Shown here: positions 25,546-33,383 of the stretch, piece by piece
How positions within the stretch are numbered: the first letter of the stretch is position 1
How the letters are laid out: every line of letters starts with the position of its first letter
Source of the DNA: Arthrobacter crystallopoietes
Lineage (GTDB): Bacteria > Actinomycetota > Actinomycetes > Actinomycetales > Micrococcaceae
Assembly: GCF_002849715.1 (NCBI RefSeq)
Contig: NZ_CP018863.1
Coordinates: forward strand, 1,922,001-1,986,000
Reading direction: 5' to 3'
Length of the DNA stretch: 64,000 nt
Made by a program: the position numbers and the translations under genes
The notes under the pieces: generated by a model
Told to the model about the DNA's origin: nothing
The model's database searches: none
The model's input: only the letters and a program-made list of their open reading frames with translations

Positions 25546-27033
25546 ATGGTAGAAACGAGTGTCATGGCGGCGCCGCTTATCGACGAGTCGGTGTTCGGGG
25601 GCAAAATCTACATTGACGGCGAATGGGTGGAAGGTGCCGGAGGAAGCATCGCTTCCGTCGCACCCGCGACAGGAGAGAGCATTGCCACCGTGGGGATGGC
25701 CGGGCCGGAGGATGTCCGGCGGGCAGCGGAGAGTGCTGCGCTTGCGCAGAGGGAATGGGCAGCCACACCACATCCGGCACGAGCCGCTGTACTGCGCCGC
25801 GCCGGACAGCTGTGGGAGGAGCATGCCGACGAGATCGGCAGTTGGAACATCCGCGAGGTAGGCGCAATTCCGCCACTCGCCGGATTCGCGCTGCATGTCT
25901 CTGCGGCAGAGTGCTATGAGGCCGCCGCACTGCCCTCGGCGCCGCTCGGATCGGTTCTTTCCAGCGAAGAGCCGCGCCTGTCCCTCGCCGAGCAGGTGCC
26001 GGTGGGAGTCGTTGGCGTGATATCGCCCTTCAACGTGCCGCTCATTCTTGGCATCCGCGCAGTTGCCCCGGCCCTTGCCTTGGGGAACGCTGTTCTGCTC
26101 AAGCCTGATCCGAGGACAGTGGTGACCGGCGGCGTCTCAATGGTTCGGATCTTTGAGGAGGCGGGACTACCCAAGGGGCTACTGCAGCTGCTTCCCGGTG
26201 GTGCAGATGTGGGCGAGGCACTCGTGTCCGACCCTCATGTCCGGGTGATCGCTTTCACCGGATCCACCCGTGCCGGACGTAGCGTCGGCGAGCTCGCGGG
26301 CAAACATCTCAAGCGCGCGCACTTGGAACTGGGCGGCAATTCCGCGTTCATCGTGCGGGAGGACGCAGACGTCGATCAAGCGGTCAACCTCGCGACGTGG
26401 GGCGCCTTTCTTCACCAAGGCCAAATCTGCATGACCGTCGGGCGGCACATTGTCCACGAGTCGCGGTTCGAGGAGTATGTGTCCAAGCTCGCCGCGAAGG
26501 CTGATTCGATGGTCGTTGGCGATCCGTCGGCCGGTCAGGTACATCTTGGGCCGCTCATCGACGAGGTGCAGCGTGACCGTGTGCATTCCCTGGTTCAGGA
26601 CGCTGTGGCACAGGGCGCCAGGCTTGCGGCAGGTGGCACATACGACCGGCTTTTCTACCGGCCTACGGTGTTGGCAAACCCTCCGAAGGACGCTGAAGCT
26701 TACTGTGAGGAAGTTTTCGGACCGGTCGCTTCGGTTGTGTCCTACGCTGATGATGACGAGGTTGTTGAACTAGCCTCGGCCACCGAGTATGGCTTGTCCC
26801 TAGGCATCGTGAGTCGCGACGCGCTCGGTGCGCTTGAGCTTGCTCGTCGCATCCCGACTGGCATCGTTCACATCAACGATCAAACCGTGAACGACGAGGC
26901 GAACACGCCCTTCGGCGGCGTTGGCTCCTCCGGAACCGGTTCCCGGCACGGAGGAAAGCAGGCCAACATAGACGCATTCACTGAAACGCGGTGGATTACG
27001 ATGCGTCGGGAACCGGGACAGTACCCGCTGTAG
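25546..27033 (+). CDS. NAD(P)-dependent aldehyde dehydrogenase (aryl/benzaldehyde type)
   Basis: A full-length 495-residue aldehyde dehydrogenase. Cofactor-binding segments are PFNVPLILGIRAVAPALALGN and LLKPDPRTV; the catalytic Glu is in LELGGNSAF and the nucleophile Cys in HQGQICMTVGR. The C-terminal EEVFGPVASVVSY and TPFGGVGSSGTGSRHG motifs are present. The HQGQICM context is typical of benzaldehyde, vanillin and salicylaldehyde dehydrogenases. It would complete alcohol-to-acid oxidation begun by the two upstream alcohol dehydrogenases. An alternative start at Met6 is possible. Confidence 0.93.
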   Translation: MVETSVMAAPLIDESVFGGKIYIDGEWVEGAGGSIASVAPATGESIATVGMAGPEDVRRAAESAALAQREWAATPHPARAAVLRRAGQLWEEHADEIGSWNIREVGAIPPLAGFALHVSAAECYEAAALPSAPLGSVLSSEEPRLSLAEQVPVGVVGVISPFNVPLILGIRAVAPALALGNAVLLKPDPRTVVTGGVSMVRIFEEAGLPKGLLQLLPGGADVGEALVSDPHVRVIAFTGSTRAGRSVGELAGKHLKRAHLELGGNSAFIVREDADVDQAVNLATWGAFLHQGQICMTVGRHIVHESRFEEYVSKLAAKADSMVVGDPSAGQVHLGPLIDEVQRDRVHSLVQDAVAQGARLAAGGTYDRLFYRPTVLANPPKDAEAYCEEVFGPVASVVSYADDDEVVELASATEYGLSLGIVSRDALGALELARRIPTGIVHINDQTVNDEANTPFGGVGSSGTGSRHGGKQANIDAFTETRWITMRREPGQYPL

Positions 27034-27039
27034 TGACCA

Positions 27040-27077
27040 GCACGGTGCGGGCCTTGATTCAGCGGCTCGCACCGTGC
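27040..27077 (+). terminator. Inverted repeat after the aldehyde dehydrogenase gene
   Basis: GCACGGTGCGGGCC and GGCTCGCACCGTGC form a stem of about 13 pairs over a short loop, 7 bases after the stop. There is no T run, so it may be a weak or Rho-assisted terminator. The next 435 bases (27078-27512) contain no ORF I can support and no further element I recognise apart from the presumed promoter of the next gene. Confidence 0.65.
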
Positions 27078-27512
27078 GCGGGCGGTCTACTGGGAAGATC
27101 ATCCATCCTCCGAGCCGGGTCTAGGGATGATGCGGGACCTAGGCAGCACGGGCACCAAGCCTGGCCAGCCGCCGCAGGTCTTTGCCGAGCCTGTAAGCGT
27201 TACAATCCAATACTCGCCTCCCTCACATCCATGCTCGACCGCAGCAGAGGAAAGTTCTCCGCTGCTGCCAAGTGCTTGCCGTCGTCGGGCTTCAAGGTTC
27301 CCGTTTCCGCTTTCCACACTGCAGTGCACTATTTCCGGCATCGGCTGAGAAGAAGGCTCTTAGCGCTACCCCGTCACCTTCGGCCTTCGGCATTGTTCCA
27401 TTGGCACCTGGTTGGAGCTGGAACAAAACCGGGGGAGTTGGAGGCGTGAAGCGGCCGATCGGTACCGCGGCCGTAGGCTGGAACCCGAGACGCGAATAAC
27501 CGGGAGGGTGAA

Positions 27513-28181
27513 ATGTCCGAGACGACGGTGTCCGAGGTGATGGCCGAGCTGGCCGCGCTGGAGGATCCGAAGATGCGCGAGGCGAACGAGAAGCGCGGCG
27601 ACGACCACGGCGTGAATCTCAGCAAGCTTCGGGCGGTCGCGAAGCGGCTGAAGACGCAGCAGGACCTCGCCCGCGAGCTCTGGGCGACGGATAACACCGC
27701 GGCGCGGCTGCTGGCCCTGCTGATCTGCCAGCCAAAGGCCTTCGAGCAGGACGAGCTGGACGCGATGCTGCGCGAGTCGCGCGCCCCCAAGGTGCACGAC
27801 TGGCTGGTGAACTATGTGGTCAAGAAGAGCCCGCACGCCGAGGAATTACGGTTGAAGTGGACCGCGGATGCGGATCCGGTGGTCGCCAGTGCCGGCTGGG
27901 CGCTGACCACCGAGCGGGTGGCGAAGAAGCCCGAGGGGCTTGACCTCGCAGGGCTGCTCGACACCATCAAAGCGGAGATGAAGGACGCGCCGGACCGCCT
28001 CCAGTGGGCAATGAACCACACGCTTGCTCAGATCGGGATTGAGCATCCGGAACACCGGGCCCGGGCGCTCGACATCGGCGAACGCTTGGAGGTACTCAAG
28101 GACTACCCGACGCCGCCGAACTGCACCTCGCCGTTCGCGCCGAGCTGGATCAACGAGATGGTGCGTCGGCAGACCGCCTGA
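27513..28181 (+). CDS. HEAT-like DNA alkylation repair family protein
   Basis: This 222-residue all-helical protein begins MSETTVSEVMAELAALEDPKMREANEKRGDDHGVNLSKLRAVAKRLKT and repeats helix pairs to the end (ELWATDNTAARLLALLICQ, VHDWLVNYVVKKS, WALTTERVAKKP). It matches the AlkD-like family, right-handed solenoids of HEAT repeats; true AlkD is a DNA glycosylase for alkylated purines that does not flip bases. The YPTPPNCTSPFAPSWI ending is seen in a distinct subgroup whose enzymatic activity is untested. It is alone, convergent with the LacI regulator. Confidence 0.8.
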   Translation: MSETTVSEVMAELAALEDPKMREANEKRGDDHGVNLSKLRAVAKRLKTQQDLARELWATDNTAARLLALLICQPKAFEQDELDAMLRESRAPKVHDWLVNYVVKKSPHAEELRLKWTADADPVVASAGWALTTERVAKKPEGLDLAGLLDTIKAEMKDAPDRLQWAMNHTLAQIGIEHPEHRARALDIGERLEVLKDYPTPPNCTSPFAPSWINEMVRRQTA

Positions 28182-28220
28182 GGTGACGGACGCACACAGG
28201 GCGGGCACCGCCGTCGTTAG

Positions 28221-29273
28221 TCAGCTGGCGGTGGCCCGCTCGGTGGAGCCGCGCACGATCAGCGAGCTCTCCAAAGTGAGCTGGGGCTGCTCGAGATCGC
28301 GGCCTTCGATCAGGCCGCGCAGCTGTTCGCCGGCCTTGAGGCCCAGGCGCGCGGCTGGCAGGTGGACGCTGGAGAGGCCGGGGTTGCTGGTGGCGGAGTA
28401 GGGCAGGTCGTCGAAGCCCGCGACGGCGAGTTCGTCCGGGATCCGCACGCCGGCCACGCGCGCTTCCTGCAGCACGCCGTACGCATGGGTGTCGGTGGCG
28501 CAGACGACGGCGGTGACGCCAGCCTGCTGCCACTGCGGCCAGGCGGCGGCAAACGCCTCGGCCGAAGCACCGACGTCGATCGTGGTGCTGATTTGGTGCG
28601 CCGGATCAACGGTCACGCCGCGCGCGGCAGCCTCCTCCAGGAAGGCCGTCCGGCGGATCGCGAACGTGGCCGTTCCGGTCACGCTGTCCAGGTAGGCGAC
28701 GCGCCGGTGGCCTGAGCTGGCCAGATGCGCCGCGAGTTCGCGCGCGCCGTGGGCTACGTCGAGGTTGACGGAGGGGGCGTAGGCCTCCAGTCCGGGCGCG
28801 TCGAGCAGCACCATGGGGCCGGTGGTGGAGAGGTCTTCGAGGAACGCGGCATCGGGAGCATCCACCAGCAGGCCGGCCGGGCGCAGCGCGAGGATCCGCC
28901 GGATGTCGTCGGCGCGCGGGAATTCGCCGGCCTCGGTGACGGAGAGCAGCAGCTGGAAGTCCGCGCCGAGGGACTCGCGGACGCCGGCGATGACCTTCGC
29001 GAAGAACGGGTTGGAGATGTCCGGCGCCACCAGGACCACGATGGAACTGACGCCTCTCGCCAGCGAACTGCCAACGCTGTCCACCACATAGCCCAGCTCG
29101 GCGATGGCCTGCCGGACCCGGGAGATGTTGTCCTCGGAAACCCGGCCGCGCGTCTTGCCGTTGGCAACCAGGGAAACCGTCGCCGTGGAGACGCCGGCAC
29201 GGGCCGCCACCATCGCCGCAGTCACCCGTGCACCGGGGCGCGACGGCTGCTTCAGAGGGCGCGAGGAATCCAT
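28221..29273 (-). CDS. LacI-family transcriptional regulator
   Basis: This 350-residue repressor has the N-terminal LacI helix-turn-helix and hinge (VTAAMVAARAGVSTATVSLVANGKTRGRVSEDNISRVRQAIAELGYV) and a periplasmic-binding-like effector domain (SIVVLVAPDISNPFFAKVIAGVRE, later GHRRVAYLDS and LAVAGFDDLPYSA). It is divergent from the nucleoside hydrolase operon and two twin operators lie between them. The likely effector is ribose or a nucleoside. The ATG at 29273 is taken because the HTH begins about 17 residues later. A copy of the CACCGCCGTCGT repeat lies at the 3' end. Confidence 0.92.
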   Translation of the reverse strand: MDSSRPLKQPSRPGARVTAAMVAARAGVSTATVSLVANGKTRGRVSEDNISRVRQAIAELGYVVDSVGSSLARGVSSIVVLVAPDISNPFFAKVIAGVRESLGADFQLLLSVTEAGEFPRADDIRRILALRPAGLLVDAPDAAFLEDLSTTGPMVLLDAPGLEAYAPSVNLDVAHGARELAAHLASSGHRRVAYLDSVTGTATFAIRRTAFLEEAAARGVTVDPAHQISTTIDVGASAEAFAAAWPQWQQAGVTAVVCATDTHAYGVLQEARVAGVRIPDELAVAGFDDLPYSATSNPGLSSVHLPAARLGLKAGEQLRGLIEGRDLEQPQLTLESSLIVRGSTERATAS

Positions 29274-29309
29274 TAGCCCATGATAAGCACGTTCAACTGC
29301 CACAAGGCA

Positions 29310-29348
29310 TCAAACGCTTGACGCAGTTAACGTCAAGCGTTTGACGTT
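29310..29348. promoter_or_regulatory. Two LacI-type operators in the divergent promoter
   Basis: TCAAACGCTTGA (29310-29321) and TCAAGCGTTTGA (29333-29344) are reverse complements of each other, spaced 23 bases centre to centre. The second sits in the longer palindrome AACGTCAAGCGTTTGACGTT (29329-29348). A central CG is typical of LacI-family operators. They lie between the LacI gene start at 29273 and the hydrolase start at 29422, so repression of both is likely. Confidence 0.8.
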
Positions 29349-29421
29349 AACGCCAGAGAGGTGTCACACTTCCTGTGACTGAATCCCGCTGCGGCGGGCC
29401 CCGATGACGTGGAGAGAAAAC

Positions 29422-30465
29422 ATGGACGCCACTTCCGTGACCCCTGGACCGAAGAAGATCATCCTGGACTGCGATCCCGGGCACGACGACGCCGTGGCGC
29501 TGCTCCTGGCGCATGGTAACCCGGACATCGAGCTGCTCGCCGTGACCACCGTGGTCGGCAACCAGACCCTGGCCAAGGTCACCAAGAACGCCCTGGCCGT
29601 GGGCACCATCGCCGGCATCACCGGTGTCCCGTTCGCCGCCGGCTGCGACCGCCCGCTGGTGCGCACCATCGAAACCGCTCCGGACATCCACGGCGAATCC
29701 GGCATGGACGGCCCCGCGTAGCCCGAGTCCGCCATCGAGCTGGACCCGCGCCACGCCGTCGATCTCATCATCGACACGGTCATGGCGCACGAGCCCGGCA
29801 CCGTGACCCTGGTCCCGACCGGCGGCCTCACCAACATCGCGATGGCCGCCCGCAAGGAGCCGCGCATCGTCGAGCGGGTCAAGGAAGTTGTCCTGATGGG
29901 CGGCGGCTACCACGTGGGCAACTGGTCCGCCGTCGCCGAATTCAACATCATCATCGACCCCGAAGCCGCGCACATTGTCTTCAACGAGAAGTGGCCCGTG
30001 GTCATGGTGGGGCTGGACCTCACGCACCAGGCGCTCGCCACCCCCGAGGTCGTCGCGCAGATCGAAGCCGTCGGCACCGGCCCGGCCCGCTTTGTCCGCG
30101 AGCTGATGGACTTCTTCGCGCAGACCTACAAGGACGCGCAGGGCTTCGACTTCCCGCCGGTCCACGACCCGTGCGCCGTCGCGTACGTCATCGATCCCAC
30201 CGTCATGACCACCCGCAAGGTGCCCGTGGACATCGAACTGCAGGGCAAGCTGACCCTCGGCATGACCGTCGCCGACTTCCGCGCGCCCGCCCCGGCGGAC
30301 TGCCACACGTCCGTGGCCGTGGACCTGGACCGCACCAAGTTCTGGAACCTCGTCACCGACGCGCTGGTCCGGATCGGCGAGGTGGACCTCGGCACCGCCA
30401 ACCCAAGTACGACGGCGGCACCCGCCTCCGCAGCGCCCGTCACCACCGGGATGGCCGCGAAATGA
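29422..30465 (+). pseudogene. Nucleoside hydrolase, interrupted by an in-frame TAG
   Basis: The frame encodes an inosine/uridine-preferring nucleoside hydrolase: the calcium motif KIILDCDPGHDDAVALLL is at the start, VLMGGGYHVGNWSAVAEFNIIIDPEAA in the centre and VHDPCAVAYVID near the end. Such enzymes split nucleosides to ribose and base. Codon 100 (29719-29721) is TAG inside an otherwise conserved region, with the same frame resuming directly after it. Either the gene is inactivated or the base call is wrong. The ATG at 29422 has GGAGAG 6 bases upstream. The C-terminal tail overlaps a copy of the dispersed repeat (30405-30418). Its stop overlaps the MFS start. Confidence 0.85.
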
Positions 30466-31886
30466 GCGCCGTTCTCGACGAAACAAAGACCACCCGCGGC
30501 GGCACCACCGCACTGATGGTCGCCCTGCTGACGGCCTGCGTGGCCTTCCAGCTCAATGCCTCCATGCTCAGCCCCGCCCTGGTCACCATGGGCGAGGAGC
30601 TGCAGACCGACCAGGCCGCCATCGGCCTGTCCCAGACCTGGTTCTTCACCACGGCCGCGCTGTTCTCGCTGTTCCTGCCCCGGCTGAGCGACATCGTCGG
30701 CCGCAAGCGGATCCTCGTCGGCATGATGCTGCTGACCGCCGCCGGTTCCGTGATCGCCGCGCTGGCCCCGGACGTCACCTGGCTCTTCGTGGGCCGCATC
30801 ATCCAGGGCGTCAGCGGCCCCACCGTGCCGCTGTGCCTGATCATGCTGCGCACCGCCGTGCCCAACCTGAAGACCTACGGCACGTTGATGGGCGTCATCC
30901 TCGCGGTCAACGGCGGGGTGGCCGGCGTGGATTCCTTCCTCGGCGGCTACATGGCCGAGCACTACGGCTTCCGCAGCATCTTCTGGTTCATGGTGCTCCT
31001 CGGCGTGATCGCCGCGGTCCTCGTCGCCGTGCTGACGCCCGAGAGCAAACCGCAGGCCGGAACGCGGATGGACTGGACCGGCGTCGTCTTCATCGTGGTC
31101 GCCGTCGGCGCCCTGCTAACCGCCCTGAACGAGGCCGCGAAGCTTGTGGGCGCGTTCTCGATGGGCACGCTGGTCCTCGCGCTGGTGCTGATCGCCGTGG
31201 CCGCCGCCGCGTTCGCCGCCTTCTGGGCCACTGAAAAGCGCACCAAGCAGCCGATGGTCGAGATTGTCCACCTGCGCCAGCGCTCCACCTGGGCCCCATT
31301 GCTGACCACGGTCCTGACCATGACCGGCATCTTCGCCGTGATCAACGGGATTGTCCCCGCCTACGTGCAGGCCGCCGCGCCAGGCTTCGCCATCGGCCCC
31401 ACCGAAACCGCGCTGCTCATCCTGACCCCGTACGCGCTGCTGGGCTGGGTCTTCGGCCCGATCAGCGGACGCCTCGCACCGGTGCTGGGCTACACCAACG
31501 TGCTGCGCATCGGCATGATCGGCAGCATCGTCTCGCTGCTCATCATCGTGCTGTTCGGCCTGGACAGCCTGCCGCTGATGGTCGCCGGCACCGCGCTGCT
31601 CGGAATCATGTACGCCGGCACCGCGAACATCATGCTCAACGGGCTCGGCGTGGTGCTCTCGCCCCCGGGCAACCCCGGCTTCCTGCCCGGCATGAACGCC
31701 GGTGCCTTCAATCTCGGCGCCGGGCTGAGCTTCCTGGTGCTGCCGGCGGTGCTCGTGGGCACCTCGGCGCTGGGCGACCGCGGCTCCTACCTGACGGTGG
31801 TGGTGGTCGGCCTGGTCATCACGGTCGCGGCCTTCGGGGCCTCGCTGCTGATCCCCAAGCCCGTTGATGCAGAGGTGGAAAAGTGA
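30462..31886 (+). CDS. MFS transporter, probable nucleoside or ribose carrier
   Basis: This intact 474-residue protein has about 14 hydrophobic segments as in the DHA2 branch of the major facilitator superfamily, with the loop motif LSDIVGRKRILVG after helix 2 and GRIIQGVSGPTVPLCLIM in helix 4. DHA2 proteins usually export drugs, but the position between a nucleoside hydrolase and a ribokinase, with 4-base overlaps on both sides, suggests uptake of nucleosides. That role is inference from context. Confidence 0.85.
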   Translation: MSAVLDETKTTRGGTTALMVALLTACVAFQLNASMLSPALVTMGEELQTDQAAIGLSQTWFFTTAALFSLFLPRLSDIVGRKRILVGMMLLTAAGSVIAALAPDVTWLFVGRIIQGVSGPTVPLCLIMLRTAVPNLKTYGTLMGVILAVNGGVAGVDSFLGGYMAEHYGFRSIFWFMVLLGVIAAVLVAVLTPESKPQAGTRMDWTGVVFIVVAVGALLTALNEAAKLVGAFSMGTLVLALVLIAVAAAAFAAFWATEKRTKQPMVEIVHLRQRSTWAPLLTTVLTMTGIFAVINGIVPAYVQAAAPGFAIGPTETALLILTPYALLGWVFGPISGRLAPVLGYTNVLRIGMIGSIVSLLIIVLFGLDSLPLMVAGTALLGIMYAGTANIMLNGLGVVLSPPGNPGFLPGMNAGAFNLGAGLSFLVLPAVLVGTSALGDRGSYLTVVVVGLVITVAAFGASLLIPKPVDAEVEK

Positions 31887-32844
31887 ATCCGGAAGCAGGA
31901 CGCATCGTCGTCGTTGGTTCGCTGAACGCGGACTTGGCCATCTACACGGAGCGGCTGCCCAACCCGGGCGAGACCCTGCACGGCGAAGGCTTCGCGGTGA
32001 ACCCGGGCGGCAAGAGCGCCAACCAGGCGGTGGCCGCGGGCCGGCTGGGCGGCAACGTCGCCCTGATCGGCGCGGTGGGCGAGGACTCCAACGGGGACAT
32101 GCTGCTCGCCTCCGTGGCCGGGGGCCGGCGTGGACGTCTCCCGCGTGCGCCGTATCGCCGACGCGGAGACCGGCGTCGCCGTCATCACCGTCGACGCGCA
32201 GGGTGAGAACACCATCATCTACTCCGCCGGCGCCAACGCCACGGTCGCGTCGGCTGACATCGCGGCAGCGCAGGGTATTTTTTGACGGCGCCGCCGTGGT
32301 CTGTCTCTGCCTTGAAGCCGGGCTGGAGACGGTGGAAGCGGCAGCAAAAGCAGGGCACGACGCCGGTGCAACAGTGCTGCTCAACCTCTCGCCTTATGCG
32401 CCGGTACCGCAGAGCCTGGCCGAACTCAGCGACGTCCTGCTGGTCAACGCCCACGAGGCGTCGCTGTTCCTCGGCGGCGCCGACATGCCCGGCGCCGCCG
32501 CGGAACCGGCCCAGTGGGAGCCCGTGCGGCTGAAGTTCGCGGAGCATGGGCTGGAGCGGGCCGTGGTCACGCTCGGTGCGCACGGCTCCGTGGTGCTGGA
32601 CTCGCGCGCCGGCGAAGGCAAGCGGATCACCCGGATTGCCCCAACCAAGGTCGACGCCGTGGACACCACCGGAGCTGGCGACGCCTTCACAGGCTCCCTC
32701 GCCGCACGGCTTGCCGCGGGGCAGGCCCTGGCCGAGGCGGCCGCCTTCGCCTCGGTCGCCGCCGCCCTCGCCGCCACCAAGAAGGGAACCCAGGCCGCGT
32801 ATCCGCGGCTGGAAGAAGTAGAGCGCCTGCGGCTAGGCCGCTGA
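31883..32844 (+). pseudogene. rbsK: Ribokinase with two +1 frameshifts
   Basis: The product is a PfkB ribokinase: RIVVVGSLNADLAIYTERLPNPGE and NPGGKSANQAVAAGRLGGNVALIGAVGEDSNGD are in the first frame, and DTTGAGDAFTGSLAARLA near the end carries the catalytic Asp. The frame shifts by one base at a G5 run (32120-32124). It goes on as AGVDVSRVRRIADAETGVAVI, ending at QGIF, then shifts again at a T6 run (32278-32283) into GAAVVCLCLEAGLET. Removing one G and one T restores a single ORF of about 319 residues. Start is GTG at 31883, overlapping the MFS stop. Ribokinase would make ribose 5-phosphate from ribose released by the hydrolase. Confidence 0.85.
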
Positions 32845-32878
32845 CCCTGCCGGTCCCACACCCGCCATCCAACGGGTC

Positions 32879-32907
32879 CCGCGCCTGACGTTAGACCTCA
32901 GGCGCGG
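32879..32907. terminator. Bidirectional hairpin between rbsK and the RpiB-like gene
   Basis: CCGCGCCTG and CAGGCGCGG form a 9-pair stem across 11 bases, located between two convergent genes and overlapping the stop codon of the RpiB-like gene. It lacks a clear T run on either side, so termination strength is uncertain. Confidence 0.6.
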
Positions 32908-33374
32908 GTAGCGGCGCCTTCGAATTCAGCCAGCACTTGGACCTTGGCCGCGGAGGCCGAGGACGGGTCGAAGGTGTAGCCGATCCATTCCTTGGCCAGC
33001 CGCCGCGCCAGCTCCAGCCCGATGACCCGCTGGCCCATGGTCAGGATCTGGCAATCGTTCGAGAGGACGGAACGCTCCACGGAGAACGAATCGTGGGCGG
33101 TGGCGGCGCGGATCCCCTCGACCTTGTTGGCGGAGATGGCCACACCCAGGCCGGTCCCGCAGAAGAGAATCGCGCGGTCGGCCAGGCCGTCGCGGATCAT
33201 CTCGCCCGCGGCGATGCCGATGTACGGGTACGCCTTGGTGAAGTCCTCGTCCGCGCGGTTGACGCCGATGTCGATGACCTCGCCTACGCGCGGGTCCTGC
33301 CGCAGGTCAGCCAGAACCTGGGCCTTGTAATCGACGCCGGCTTCGTCCGAGCCGAGAATCACTCGCAGTGTCAT
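32898..33374 (-). CDS. RpiB/LacAB-family sugar-phosphate isomerase (candidate D-erythrulose-4-phosphate isomerase)
   Basis: This 158-residue protein is of the RpiB type: LRVILGSDEAGVDYK opens the fold, Cys72 in AILFCGTGLGVAISANKV is the catalytic base and GIRAATAHDSFSVE follows. The family converts ribulose 5-phosphate to ribose 5-phosphate, or in tetritol pathways D-erythrulose 4-phosphate to D-erythrose 4-phosphate. It is the last gene of the minus-strand operon TIM barrel - SDR - DhaKL - RpiB, 9 bases after the kinase, which favours a dedicated catabolic isomerase over the housekeeping enzyme. A transketolase in the same regulon would use erythrose 4-phosphate. Confidence 0.85.
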   Translation of the reverse strand: MTLRVILGSDEAGVDYKAQVLADLRQDPRVGEVIDIGVNRADEDFTKAYPYIGIAAGEMIRDGLADRAILFCGTGLGVAISANKVEGIRAATAHDSFSVERSVLSNDCQILTMGQRVIGLELARRLAKEWIGYTFDPSSASAAKVQVLAEFEGAATRA

Positions 33375-33383
33375 GGTTGTTCC

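Noticed and set aside
31864..32844. A 326-residue ORF from 31864 as the true product instead of frameshifted ribokinase
   Set aside because: Only its last 190 residues are ribokinase-like; the first part is Arg/Ala/Gly-rich out-of-frame translation, whereas the conserved N-terminus lies in the other frame from 31883.
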